A DNA stretch of 64,000 nt from Deltaproteobacteria bacterium (GTDB taxonomy: Bacteria > Myxococcota_A > Polyangia > Polyangiales > Ga0077539). The notes under the pieces are model-generated. The model saw nothing but the letters and a program-made list of their open reading frames with translations, did not search any database and had not been told where the DNA came from. Of this stretch, positions 42,881-52,331 are shown one piece after another (the stretch's first letter is position 1; each line of letters opens with the position of its first letter). The position numbers and the translations under genes are program-made. The stretch is from NCBI GenBank assembly GCA_016704445.1, contig JADJAE010000028.1, forward strand, positions 60,472 through 124,471. The letters are read 5' to 3'.

Positions 42881-44086
42881 ATGCCGACGTTCACCTACGA
42901 GGCCAAGACCCGGACCGGTGAGGTTCGCACCGGCACCATGGAGGCTGACGACGAGGCCGCGGTCGGGCAACGGCTCCGACAGCAGCAGCTCCAGCCCACC
43001 AAGGTCGCGAAGAAGGGCTTCAGCTTCAACTTCGGCGGCGGCGGCAGCGTCACCACCAAGGACCTCGTCATCTTCACGAGGCAGTTCTCGACCATGATCG
43101 ATGCAGGCCTGCCGCTGGTGCAGTGCCTCGACATCCTCGGGTCGCAGATCGAGAACCCCGCCTTCGCGCGCGTGCTCCGCACGGTGAAGAACGACGTCGA
43201 GGGAGGCCTCACGTTCAGCGACTCGCTGGCCAAGCACCCGCGCATCTTCGACCACCTGTTCTGCAACCTGGTCCGCGCCGGTGAGATCGGCGGCATCCTC
43301 GACACCATCCTCCAGCGACTCGCGGCGTACATCGAGAAGAACGCCAAGCTGGTGCGCCAGGTGAAGAGCGCGCTCACCTACCCCATCGGCGTCATGTTCA
43401 TCGCCGTCGCCGTCATCGGCATCATGATGATCTTCGTGATCCCGACCTTCGAGTCGATGTTCAAGGAGTTCGGCGGCGAGCTCCCGGCGCTCACGCAGAC
43501 GGTCATCAACGCGTCGCACTTCTTCGTCAACAACGTCTTCCTGCTCGTCGGCGGCATCGTCGGCGGCATCTACGGCTTCATCTACTGGAAGCGCACCCCC
43601 AGCGGCACCCGCGTCATCGACCGCGCGCTGCTCCAGTTTCCGGTCATCGGCGGCGTGATGCGCAAGATCGCCGTGGCGCGCTTCACCCGCACGCTCGGCA
43701 CGCTGCTCTCGTCGGGCGTGCCCATCCTCGACGCCATGGAGATCGTGGCCAAGAGCGCGGGCAACTACATCATCGAGCAGGCCGTCATGGCGGCCCGCGC
43801 GAAGATCGCCGAGGGCAAGAACATGGCGGAGCCCCTCGCCGAGACGCAGGTGTTCCCGTCGATGGTGGTGCAGATGATCGCCGTGGGCGAGCAGACCGGC
43901 GCCCTCGACACCATGCTCAACAAGATCGCCGACTTCTACGAGGAGGAGGTCGACGTCGCCGTCTCCGCGATGACCTCGCTGCTCGAGCCGATCATGATGG
44001 TGTTCATCGGCGGCAGCGTCGGCACCATGATCATCGCGATGTACCTCCCGATCTTTACCATGGCCGGTAACATCAAGGCAGGCTGA
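42881..44086 (+). CDS. pilC: Type IV pilus inner-membrane platform protein PilC
   Basis: This 401-residue protein anchors the pilus machine in the inner membrane and contacts PilB and PilT. Two GspF domains are seen, each with a cytoplasmic helical bundle: FTRQFSTMIDAGLPLVQCLD (first) and FTRTLGTLLSSGVPILDAME (second). Membrane helices lie around IGVMFIAVAVIGIMMIFVIP and the C-terminus (MMVFIGGSVGTMIIAMYLPI). ATG 42881 (MPTFTYEAKTR) matches the family N-terminus; the frame is open 21 bases further upstream. Confidence 0.97.
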   Translation: MPTFTYEAKTRTGEVRTGTMEADDEAAVGQRLRQQQLQPTKVAKKGFSFNFGGGGSVTTKDLVIFTRQFSTMIDAGLPLVQCLDILGSQIENPAFARVLRTVKNDVEGGLTFSDSLAKHPRIFDHLFCNLVRAGEIGGILDTILQRLAAYIEKNAKLVRQVKSALTYPIGVMFIAVAVIGIMMIFVIPTFESMFKEFGGELPALTQTVINASHFFVNNVFLLVGGIVGGIYGFIYWKRTPSGTRVIDRALLQFPVIGGVMRKIAVARFTRTLGTLLSSGVPILDAMEIVAKSAGNYIIEQAVMAARAKIAEGKNMAEPLAETQVFPSMVVQMIAVGEQTGALDTMLNKIADFYEEEVDVAVSAMTSLLEPIMMVFIGGSVGTMIIAMYLPIFTMAGNIKAG

Positions 44087-44096
44087 GGCACCGGCG

Positions 44097-45847
44097 GTGC
44101 CGGCGCGCCCCCCGTCGCTCCTCCCGGAGCAGCTCTCCCTCGTCGGCAACTCCGACGCCCAGCTCCGCGAGCGCTTCCAGCTCCTCACCGCCGCCCGGGT
44201 GATGGTCTGCACCGTCATCTTCGGCGGCACCGTCGCGGTCTACCTCGCCGAGGGGCACTCCCTCGACGACGCCACGCCGAAGCTCCTGCTCTCGGTGATC
44301 ATCGCCATCTACGCCGTCTCGCTCGTCTACGCGCTGCAGATCCGCGTCGCCCCGCGCGGCCGCCTGCAGCGCCTCACCGCGGTGAGCATCGCCCTCGACC
44401 TCGCGGCGTGGACGGTGCTCGCCTACGCCACCGGCGGCGCGGGCTCGCCGCTCAGCACCTTCTTCGGCCTGAGCACCCTCACCGCCGCGCTCGTCCTCGG
44501 CGGCAACGGCACCCTCTGGACGGCGGTCTCGTCGCTCGCTGCGTACGGCCTGCTCGCGCTCTCCGGCGCCCTCGGCCTCGTGCAGCCGCCCTCCGACCAG
44601 CTGCACATCCCCCACAACCCGATCGAGACCACCTACCAGATGGTGGTCACCCTCACGGCCATCGTGTCGATCACCGCCATCGGCGGCGCGCTCGCCGACC
44701 GCCTCGTGGTCACCGGCGACGCGCTGCTGCGGGTCGAGGCGTCGCGCGTGAGCCTGATCGCGCTCTACGAGGACGTCCTCCGGTCGATCCCCGCGGCGCT
44801 GGTCACGTACACCGCCGAGGGGCTGGTCGACGGCGCCAACCCCTTCGCGGCGCTCTTCCTCGACCTGGAGCCCGTGGAGATGCTCGGCCGCCCGGCGCAC
44901 GAGGTGCTGCCCTTCATCCCGCGCGTGGCGCTCGACGGAGACGCCGGAAGCTCCAGCGGCGACGCGCGGCTCAAGACCTCGTACCGGGAGATCCCCGTCG
45001 CCTACCACGTCGCGCCGCTCTACTCCCACGACGGCTCGCGACGCGGCGGCATCGTGGTGGTGGAGGACCGCTCGCACGAGGAGGGCCTGCGCCACGCGGT
45101 CGAGACCTCCGAGCGCTTCGCCCAGCTCGGCCACCTCGCCGCCGGGCTCGCGCACGAGATCCGCAACCCCCTCGGCGCCATCTCCGGGTGCGTCGAGCTG
45201 GTGCGCGAGACCGCGACGCTCGACAGCGAGGAGCGCAGCCTGCTCGCCACCGTGAGCCGCGACGTCGCGCGGCTCAACGACCTCGTCACCGACATGCTCC
45301 AGTTCGCGAAGCCGCGGATGCCCGACCGCTCGCCCGTCGACCTGAGCGCGCTCACCCGGGACGTGGTCGCCCTCGCCCGCTCGTCCGGCGGCCCCGAGGC
45401 GCGGGTGCTCATCAAGCTCCGCGCCGAGCAGCCAGTGGTCGCCACCGTCGACGCCGCCCAGTACAAGCAGGTGCTCTGGAACCTCCTGCGCAACGCCGCG
45501 CAGGCCTCGCGCGTGGGCACCGAGGTCGAGATCGTGGTGAGCGCCACCGAGCACGAGGCGGCGCTCCGTGTGCTCGACCGCGGCCCCGGCATCGAGCCCG
45601 AGCTGCGGGCGCGGATCTTCGACGCGTTCTACTCGGGCACCGCGCGCGGCACGGGGCTCGGGCTCGCGATCGTGAAGCGCATCGCCGACGCGCACCACGG
45701 GCGGGTGGAGATCGCCGAGCGCGAGGGCGGCGGGAGCGTCTTCAGCTGGGTGGTGCCGCGCGACGTGATCACCGCGCAGGTCGCGGGCCCGTCGGAGCCT
45801 ACCGGCGAGCTGCCGGTGGGGTCGCCGTCGAGCGCCCCTCGTCATGA
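44097..45847 (+). CDS. pilS: Membrane sensor histidine kinase PilS (frameshift near end)
   Basis: The protein starts at GTG 44097, ten bases after pilC. Six membrane helices fill the first 190 residues, as in PilS. A PAS-like region follows (LRSIPAALVTYTAEGLV), then the HisKA domain with phosphoacceptor GLAHEIRNPLG, and an ATPase with NLLRNAAQAS, DRGPGIEPE and GTGLGLAIVKRI. The open frame runs to 45953 across the convergent pgsA. Adding one G near 45820-45826 gives a tail VGVAVERPSS and a stop at 45847 that abuts the pgsA stop, which I prefer. PilS controls pilin transcription through PilR, but no receiver-type pilR is present here. Confidence 0.88.
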
Positions 45848-46468
45848 CCCTTGCTGCCGGCGCTCCTTGGCGTCGACCGCGTCCACGAAGAGCCGGGTGT
45901 ACTCCACCGCGGAGGTCACGGAGAACACCATCGACAGCACGATCAGCCACTGACCGCAGAGGTTGAGGTCGACCGGGTGCGGATAGAAGGGCACCACTGG
46001 GTAGCGGAAGTGCAGCACGAGGCAGAGGATGCCCACCATCTGGATGGCGGCCTTCCACTTGCCGCCCTCGCCCGCGGCGATCACCACGCCCTCGTTGGAC
46101 GCGATGGCCCGCAGCGAGGTGATGGAGAGCTCGCGGCCGAGGAGCACCACCACGATCCACGGGGCGATGCGGCCCATGCGCGTGAGGTAGATCAGCAGGG
46201 CCATCACCAGCAGCTTGTCGGCCAGCGGGTCCATGAACTTGCCGAAGACGCTCATGAGGTTGCGTTTACGGGCCAGGTAGCCGTCGAGCAGGTCGGTCAC
46301 CGCCGTGGCGCCGTAGAGCCAGGCGGCGACGAAGCCGTCCCGGGGAGTGCCGGCGGTGACGTACCACAGCACCACGGGGATCATCGCCACGCGGCTCATC
46401 GTGAGGGCGTTCGGGATGTTCCAGATGTCCGCGCGGGCGGAGGAACGCGGGCGTGCGGGGTCCGACAC
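45842..46468 (-). CDS. pgsA: CDP-diacylglycerol--glycerol-3-phosphate 3-phosphatidyltransferase
   Basis: This 208-residue membrane enzyme makes phosphatidylglycerol phosphate. The CDP-alcohol phosphotransferase signature DG-x2-AR-x8-G-x3-D-x3-D is seen as DLLDGYLARKRNLMSVFGKF with MDPLADKL. Helices around MIPVVLWYV, WIVVVLLGRELSI and LNLCGQWLIVLSMVFSV match the family. GTG 46468 gives the expected length. It lies convergent to pilS and divergent from the sigma54 activator gene. Confidence 0.93.
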   Translation of the reverse strand: MSDPARPRSSARADIWNIPNALTMSRVAMIPVVLWYVTAGTPRDGFVAAWLYGATAVTDLLDGYLARKRNLMSVFGKFMDPLADKLLVMALLIYLTRMGRIAPWIVVVLLGRELSITSLRAIASNEGVVIAAGEGGKWKAAIQMVGILCLVLHFRYPVVPFYPHPVDLNLCGQWLIVLSMVFSVTSAVEYTRLFVDAVDAKERRQQGS

Positions 46469-46571
46469 GGCGCGCACACTACACCACCGGCCGCGCCGAA
46501 GTGGGGCCGCGCTCATCGGAGCGGCGGCGATGCCTCTGTCTTGCGGCCGCGCTCGGTGGCAGAATCCGCGC

Positions 46572-47988
46572 GTGACCCGCGCCTCGAAGCTCGCCGACGT
46601 CGAGAACACCCGAACTATCCAGCCCGAGCGCCTCGTCGGCCCCACGGTCCGTGGAATCCGCGTGACCGTCGTGAGCGGGCCGGACATGGGCGTCGACGCC
46701 GTGCTCGCGATCACCCGCGGCATCGTCGGGCGCAGCCAGGGGTGCGACGTGCGCCTCTCCGACCCGACCATCTCGGCCTTCCACGTCGAGCTCCACGCCG
46801 TCGACGACCAGGGCGCCATCCACGTGAAGGACCTCTCGTCGCGCAACGGCACCCGCTACGCCGGCGCGCGCATCGAGTCGGCGCTGCTCCCCTCCGGGGC
46901 CACGCTGGAGATCGGGAGCTCCGTCGTGCGCATCCAGCTCGACGCCGCCGTCGAGACGCCGCTGCCGGACATCCACTCCTTCGGCGAGCTGCGCGGCCGC
47001 AACGGCGCCATGCGCGAGATGTTCTCGACGCTCCAGCGCCTCGCGCGCACCGAGCTGTCGATCCTCATCGAGGGCCAGACCGGCACCGGCAAGGAGCTCG
47101 CCGCGCGCGCCGTCCACGACGCGAGCCTCTACGGCCAGGGGCCCTTCGCGGTGCTCGACTGCACCGCCATCCCCAGCACCCTCGCGGAGAGCGTCCTCTT
47201 CGGCCACGAGCGCGGCGCCTTCACGGGCGCGAGCGAGCGGCGCATCGGCATCTTCGAGGCCGCGGAGAACGGCACGGTCTTCCTCGACGAGGTGGGCGAG
47301 CTCCCGCTCGAGCTGCAGCCCAAGCTCCTGCGCGTGCTCGAGCGCCGCGAGGTGGTGCGCGTCGGCAGCACCACCCCGAAGCCCGTGCAGGTGCGGGTGA
47401 TCTCCGCGACCTGGCGCGACCTGCGCCAGATGATCAACCACGGGCCGCTTCCGCGAAGACCTCTACTACCGCCTCGCGCAGGCGCGGGTGACCATCCCCC
47501 CGCTGCGCGAGCGGCCCGAGGACGTCCCCCTGCTCGTCTACCACTTCCTCCAGCGCCTGCCCTCCAACACCCAGGGCGCGCGCGCCATCTCCCCCGAGGC
47601 GCTCCAGGAGCTGATGCGCCGCGAGTACGCGGGCAACATCCGGGAGCTGAAGAGCGCCGTCGAGCGCGCCGCGATGATGGCCGAGGGGGCCGTGATCACC
47701 CCGGCCGACCTGGCCTTCGAGCGCATCCTGTCGGGCGAGCGCACCAAGGCCCAGGGGACGCTGAGCTCACCCTCGGCGACCGCCTCCGTGGGGGCCGCCC
47801 CCAACCAGCCGCTGACGCCCTTCAAGGACGCCAAGCGCACCCTCATCGACGAGTTCGAGAAGGACTACCTCCAGCGCCTGCTGCACCGCACGGGGGACAA
47901 CCTCTCGCGCGCCGCGGCGCTGGCGGGCATCGAGCGCCACTACCTCCGCGACCTCTTCCGCAAGCACGGCCTGCGCTCCGACGACTGA
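46572..47988 (+). CDS. FHA-domain sigma54-dependent transcriptional activator (frameshifted)
   Basis: This enhancer-binding protein of about 472 residues has an N-terminal FHA domain (VGRSQGCDVRLSD, ISAFHVEL, SSRNGTRYAG), a AAA+ core with GQTGTGKE (Walker A), the sigma54-contacting GAFTGA, and FLDEVGELP (Walker B), and a C-terminal Fis-type helix-turn-helix (NLSRAAALAGIERHYLRDLF). It lacks a receiver domain, so it should answer to Ser/Thr phosphorylation rather than to a histidine kinase. The frame breaks near 47443-47447 by one extra G; the protein continues RFREDLYYRLAQ. Start GTG 46572. Confidence 0.92.
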
Positions 47989-48027
47989 CAGGCCGACCGC
48001 CGCGCGAGCCGTGCCCCTCCCCTCGAC

Positions 48028-49071
48028 ATGAACACCAAACGCCTCCTCGCCGTCGGGCTCGCCGTCGCGCTGCTCTACGGCGCCATCGCGCTGCTCGGCG
48101 ACGTCCGCGCCCTCCGCCTGACGCTCTCCACCTTCGCCTGGTGGACCTTCGCGGCCGCCCTCGCGCTCTCGCTCGGCAACTACTTCCTCCGCTTCTTCAA
48201 GTGGGAGTTCTACCTCCGCCTGCTGGGCATCCGAGACGTTCCGCTGGCCGAGAGCTTCTGCATCTACGTCGCGGGCTTCGCGATGTCCGTGACCCCCGCC
48301 AAGGCCGGCGAGGTCTTCAAGAGCGCGCTCCTCCACAGCGCCCGGGGCTACCCCATCGCCCGCACCGCGCCCATCGTCATCGCCGACCGCCTCACCGACC
48401 TCATCTCCCTCATCGCCATGGTCGCCCTCGGCGGCCTGCTCTTCCCCGGCGGCTGGATCGTCGCGCTCGCGGCCACCTCGCTGGTCGTCGCGCTGATGCT
48501 CTTCGTGCTCGTCCGCCCGCTCGGCGAGTGGGTGATCGCGCTCACCGAGCGCTTCGCCTTCGGCCGGCGCATCGCCCCGAAGGTGCGCGACGCCTACGAC
48601 GCCCTGCGCATCCTCGCCTCCCCGAAGGCCCTGCTGCTCCCGACCGCGATCTCCGTGGTCGCGTGGGCGCTCGAGGCCCTCGGGCTCTGGGTGATCCTCA
48701 TCGGCCTGGGCGCCCCGGTGCCGCTCTCTCTCGCCTCCTTCGTCTACGCCACGTCCACCCTCGCGGGCGCCGTCGCGATGCTACCGGGCGGCGTCGGCGG
48801 CGCGGAGATCACCATGATCTCGCTGCTCGTCGCCCTCTCCCATGGCGCCATCGCCGCGCCCGCCGCCAAGGCAGGCACGCTGCTCTGCCGCCTCGCCACG
48901 CTGTGGTTCGCGGTGGTGCTCGGGGCGCTCGCGCTCGCGTGGTTCCGCAGGCGCTACGACCGGCACCACGACGACACGACCTATCCCCCCTACGCGGGCG
49001 GCTCGTCCGCGGGGCCCTCGTCGCCGTCGTCGTCGTCGAGCGCCGGCAGCGCCGTGTCGACCTCGTCGTAG
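48028..49071 (+). CDS. Lysylphosphatidylglycerol synthase/flippase-like membrane protein (UPF0104)
   Basis: This 347-residue protein has about eight membrane helices and the family markers FFKWEFYLRLLG, SVTPAKAGEVFKS, ADRLTDL and the GGVGGAE motif near residue 255. The family includes the flippase domain of MprF and archaeal AglD-like proteins; without the catalytic MprF domain, transport or transfer of a lipid-linked group is likely. The hydrophilic Ser/Gly tail overlaps the convergent acidic-protein gene by 82 bases, so the true end could be earlier if a base is wrong there. Confidence 0.82.
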   Translation: MNTKRLLAVGLAVALLYGAIALLGDVRALRLTLSTFAWWTFAAALALSLGNYFLRFFKWEFYLRLLGIRDVPLAESFCIYVAGFAMSVTPAKAGEVFKSALLHSARGYPIARTAPIVIADRLTDLISLIAMVALGGLLFPGGWIVALAATSLVVALMLFVLVRPLGEWVIALTERFAFGRRIAPKVRDAYDALRILASPKALLLPTAISVVAWALEALGLWVILIGLGAPVPLSLASFVYATSTLAGAVAMLPGGVGGAEITMISLLVALSHGAIAAPAAKAGTLLCRLATLWFAVVLGALALAWFRRRYDRHHDDTTYPPYAGGSSAGPSSPSSSSSAGSAVSTSS

Positions 49072-49436
49072 GGGTCGCGCGTCGGCCCGTCTTCGCCGCC
49101 GTCGGGCTGGTCACCCGGCGGCTCGTGGATCTCCACCCCGTCGTCGCCCGGGCGCTCCTCGTCGCCCACCCACGCGCCCCGGTCGTCGTCGGGCAGCGCG
49201 TCGATGGGATCGTCGGGCGAGCCCTCGTCGTCCTCGCCCGCAGCGACCTCGGCAAAGGTCAGCACCGCGACGGCGCCAGGGTCGAGGCCCGCGAGCTCGT
49301 CGTCCCCGACGAGGCTGTCGTCCCACGCGTCCGGGCGGATCTCATCGGGCACCTCGACCACGCCCTCGTCGGTGTCGAGCGGCGCCAGCTCGGGCAGCTC
49401 ATCGTCGTCGGGAACGGTCTTCACGGCGGGGGTCAT
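48990..49436 (-). CDS. Small highly acidic protein
   Basis: This 148-residue protein is very rich in Asp and Glu (runs such as PDDDELPEL, DDDDGDEGPADEPP) with many Pro and Gly and no signal or membrane segment. It is likely disordered. The start lies nine bases after the stop of the uracil-DNA glycosylase gene, so they are probably co-transcribed. The frame has strong third-position GC, which supports real coding. No family is recognised; a nucleic-acid mimic or a regulatory tail-like protein is possible but unproven. Confidence 0.6.
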   Translation of the reverse strand: MTPAVKTVPDDDELPELAPLDTDEGVVEVPDEIRPDAWDDSLVGDDELAGLDPGAVAVLTFAEVAAGEDDEGSPDDPIDALPDDDRGAWVGDEERPGDDGVEIHEPPGDQPDGGEDGPTRDPYDEVDTALPALDDDDGDEGPADEPPA

Positions 49437-49445
49437 GAGCGGGGA

Positions 49446-50372
49446 TCAACCACGCGGCGAGGGCACGGGCAACCCGAGCCGCTCGAGCACCAGCTTCATG
49501 TCCGTCCAGACCTCGGCGCGGGCGGTGCTCTTCGGGTCGTCGCGCACCCGGAGCACGTACGACGGGTGCCACGTCGGCATCACCGGCACGCCCTTCCACG
49601 AGTGCCACCGGCCGCGCATCGTCGTCATCGTGCTCTTGTCCTCCAGCAGAAAGCCCGCCGCCGTCTTCCCGAGCGCCACGATCACCTCGGGCTTCACGAC
49701 CTCGAGCTGCCGCAGCAGGAAGGGCGTGCACGCCGACATCTCCTCGTCGTAGGGCACGCGGTTGTTGGGCGGCCGGCACTTCACGATGTTGGCGATGTAG
49801 ACCTGATCCTCGGTGAGCCGCATCGCGGCGATGATGCGGTCGAGGAGCTGCCCGGCGACCCCGACGAAGGGCAGGCCCGTGCGGTCCTCGTCGGCGCCCG
49901 GCCCCTCGCCGATGAAGCAGAGCCGCGCGTCGGGGTTGCCGCGGGCGAACACCGTCTGCGTGCGCGTCGGCGCGAGCTTGCACGCGCGGCAGGCCCGCAC
50001 CTCCTCCTGGATCACCCGCAGCGCCCCGGCGCGCCCCTCGAAGTTCGCAGGAGCGATCGGCGTGACCACCGCCGCAGGAGGAGGGACCTTTACCGGCTCC
50101 GGTAAGACCGGGTCCGCCATCGGAACAGGAACCGTCGGGGGCGCCGAGACCAGCGGCGCTGCGACGACTGCGACCGGCGCGGGTGGGGGAGGCTCGGCCC
50201 GGGCCGGAGCGGGAGCCGACACCGACACCGGGACCGGCGCCGCGACGACGGACGCAACGGGCAGCGGCCCCTGCGAGGGCGTGTCCAGCAGCCCGGCGTC
50301 TCGCTGCCACGCGAGCTGCGCCCCGAGGTCGCGGAGCAGTTGGAGCATCTCATCTCGGGGCGACTGATCCAT
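49446..50372 (-). CDS. Family 4-type iron-sulfur uracil-DNA glycosylase
   Basis: This 308-residue enzyme removes uracil from DNA. The catalytic domain starts near residue 120 with the first iron-sulfur cysteines (CRACKLAP), then GEGPGADEDRTGLPFVG (motif 1), VKCRPPNNRVP with another cluster Cys, CTPFLLRQ and the motif PTWHPSY. The first 110 residues are a Pro/Ala/Val-rich linker with a short N-terminal helix (EMLQLLRDLGAQLAWQ), an extension beyond the usual 200-230 residues. ATG 50372 is chosen; the frame is open to 50492. It is divergent from the hydrolase gene. Confidence 0.93.
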   Translation of the reverse strand: MDQSPRDEMLQLLRDLGAQLAWQRDAGLLDTPSQGPLPVASVVAAPVPVSVSAPAPARAEPPPPAPVAVVAAPLVSAPPTVPVPMADPVLPEPVKVPPPAAVVTPIAPANFEGRAGALRVIQEEVRACRACKLAPTRTQTVFARGNPDARLCFIGEGPGADEDRTGLPFVGVAGQLLDRIIAAMRLTEDQVYIANIVKCRPPNNRVPYDEEMSACTPFLLRQLEVVKPEVIVALGKTAAGFLLEDKSTMTTMRGRWHSWKGVPVMPTWHPSYVLRVRDDPKSTARAEVWTDMKLVLERLGLPVPSPRG

Positions 50373-50497
50373 CGATCGGGTTCGTAGCATCGCGCGCCGG
50401 TGCGGCTCCACTCTTCGGGAGCTCTCCTCCGGTGCTCGCTCTCCCCTTCCTGGCGATGCCGCGCCACTTCGCGCACCCTGCGCCCCGCCCATCGCCC

Positions 50498-51433
50498 ATG
50501 TTGCTCCGCCGCCGACAGCTCCTCGCGGGTCTCGCCCTCGGCACCCTCGCCTGCCGCCGTGGTGCCTCGTCCTCGCCGGTCGTCCTCGCCCGCACCCGGG
50601 ACGTGCGGCTGCGCTCGGTCACGCTGCACACGGTCGAGCTCCCGGGCCCCGGTCGCACCTCGCGCTGGGTGCTCCACGGCGGTCCCGGGCTCGACCACAC
50701 GTACCTCCGGCCCTGGCTCGACCCGCTCTCGGCCGCCGCGCCGCTGGTCTACGTCGACCTGCGCGGGCACGGGCGCTCGACGTCGCCCCCCGAAGCCGAG
50801 GGCTACGCGCTCCCCGATGCCGCGGCCGACCTGGTGGAGCTGGCCCGCGCCCGCGGGGAGCGCTCCGTCGACCTGATCGCGCACGACTTCGGCGCGGCCA
50901 TCGCGCTCACCCTCGCGGCGCGCCACCCGGAGGTCATCCGCCGCCTGGTGCTGGTCGCTCCGCTCCGCGACGGAGAGCAGGTTCGCGCGGTGGCGAGGCG
51001 CTCTCGCGAAGCCCTCGGCGAGGCGGGCTGGGCGGCCATCCAGTCGCTCTCCACCCCTCAAGGAACGCTCCGCGACCCCCGCTCGCTGCCCCGCCTCTTC
51101 CGCGGCCTCGGGCGCATGTGGTGGCACCGGCCACCGAGCGACGCGACCATCGAGGCGATGGCGCGGGGGATGCGGTACCGCGCCGAGGCCGACGCCAACT
51201 TCCTCGCCGCGGCGCAGCGCTTCGACGCGCGAGCCCTCGCCTCGGAGGTGCGCGCCCCGACGCTGGTGCTCTCCGGCGACGACGACCTCACCTTCCGCCC
51301 TGAGGAGAGCCGCGCGCTCGCCGAGCTGCTCCCGCACGGTCGCTACGTCGAGCTCGACGCCGCGGGACACCTGCCGTTCATCGAGCAGCCTGCGGCGTTC
51401 GTTCGTGCGGTGAACGAGTTCCTCTCGACGTGA
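50498..51433 (+). CDS. Exported alpha/beta hydrolase with Asp at the nucleophile position
   Basis: This 311-residue protein begins with a twin-arginine-like lipoprotein signal (RRRQLLAGLALGTLAC). The fold is clear: HGGPGLDH oxyanion loop, DLRGHGRS, nucleophile elbow AHDFGA, acid in GDDDLTF, His in AGHLPF. The elbow has Asp where proline iminopeptidases, which share the HGGPG loop, have Ser. An Asp nucleophile is typical of epoxide hydrolases and haloalkane dehalogenases. The cap lies between about residues 150 and 230. Substrate unknown. An in-frame ATG at 50456 is a less likely start. Confidence 0.82.
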   Translation: MLLRRRQLLAGLALGTLACRRGASSSPVVLARTRDVRLRSVTLHTVELPGPGRTSRWVLHGGPGLDHTYLRPWLDPLSAAAPLVYVDLRGHGRSTSPPEAEGYALPDAAADLVELARARGERSVDLIAHDFGAAIALTLAARHPEVIRRLVLVAPLRDGEQVRAVARRSREALGEAGWAAIQSLSTPQGTLRDPRSLPRLFRGLGRMWWHRPPSDATIEAMARGMRYRAEADANFLAAAQRFDARALASEVRAPTLVLSGDDDLTFRPEESRALAELLPHGRYVELDAAGHLPFIEQPAAFVRAVNEFLST

Positions 51434-51458
51434 GCGCGACCTCGCGCGGCGTGTTGTG

Positions 51459-51487
51459 TTGACGCGCCGAAAGCACTCGGGATAGCT
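51459..51487 (+). promoter_or_regulatory. Probable sigma70-type promoter of the PP2C gene
   Basis: TTGACG at 51459-51464 and ATAGCT at 51482-51487 are separated by 17 bases, close to the housekeeping consensus. It lies in the 109-base gap between the hydrolase stop and the phosphatase start, about 55 bases before the start codon. Confidence 0.45.
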
Positions 51488-51542
51488 TTCGCCGATAGAT
51501 CGGGAGGAAGCGTTCTCCCGCGGAAAACCAAGGGAGCGCGAC

Positions 51543-52331
51543 GTGCCAGGCCACCCCGTGCGCATGGAATTGATCGGCGAGACAAACGTCGGCATGAAGC
51601 GCACCCACAACGAGGACAACTTCTCGATCGTTTCCGAGGAGAACCTCGTGATCGTCGCCGACGGGATGGGTGGTCACGCCTCCGGCGAGGTCGCCTCGAA
51701 GATGGCCATCGACGCGATGCGCGAGTTCTTCGAGGCCACCGCGAAGGACCCCGACGCGACCTGGCCCTACAAGATGGACAAGCAGCGGAGCTACGAGGAG
51801 AACCGGCTCATCACCGCGGTGAAGCTGGCCAACCTGCGCATCTTCGAGGCCGCCCAGCGCGAGCCGCGCTATCGCGGGATGGGCACCACCCTGGTGGTCT
51901 GCCTGGCCGTGCGCGAGGGCATCATCGTCGGGCACGTGGGCGATTCGCGGGTGTACCGCATCCGCAACGGCACCATCGAGCAGCTCACCGAAGACCACTC
52001 GCTGCTCAACGACTACCTGAAGATGCGCAAGCTCACGGAGGAGGAGATCGCCAACTTCCCCCACAAGAACGTGATCGTGCGCGCGCTCGGGATGAAGGAC
52101 TCGGTGAAGGTCGACTCCAAGCTCGACCACCCGAACCCCGGGGACATCTACCTGCTCTGCTCCGACGGCCTCTCCGGGCCGGTGCCCGACCCGGAGCTCC
52201 TCCGCCTCGTCGAGGAGAACAAGAACGACCTCAAGGCCGCGGCCTCCCGGCTGATCGCCCGCGCCAACGAGAACGGCGGCCCGGACAACATCACCGCCTG
52301 CCTCATCCGCTGGGTGGGCCCGGCGAACTGA
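51543..52331 (+). CDS. PP2C-type Ser/Thr protein phosphatase
   Basis: This 262-residue PPM phosphatase has all metal-site motifs: RTHNEDN, ADGMGGHASGE, GMGTTLV, HVGDSRVYR, LCSDGLSG and GGPDNIT. It should reverse phosphorylation by Ser/Thr kinases, several of which are in this window. GTG 51543 follows a GGGAG site by about eight bases; an internal ATG at 51564 (MELIGET) is an alternative. There is no membrane segment. It is transcribed alone, apparently from the promoter noted just upstream. Confidence 0.95.
   Translation: MPGHPVRMELIGETNVGMKRTHNEDNFSIVSEENLVIVADGMGGHASGEVASKMAIDAMREFFEATAKDPDATWPYKMDKQRSYEENRLITAVKLANLRIFEAAQREPRYRGMGTTLVVCLAVREGIIVGHVGDSRVYRIRNGTIEQLTEDHSLLNDYLKMRKLTEEEIANFPHKNVIVRALGMKDSVKVDSKLDHPNPGDIYLLCSDGLSGPVPDPELLRLVEENKNDLKAAASRLIARANENGGPDNITACLIRWVGPAN

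Noticed and set aside
46347..50105. 1252-residue protein continuing beyond the sigma54 activator
   Set aside because: After 47450 the frame is a low-complexity shadow of the flippase-like and glycosylase genes; the activator continues in the next frame.
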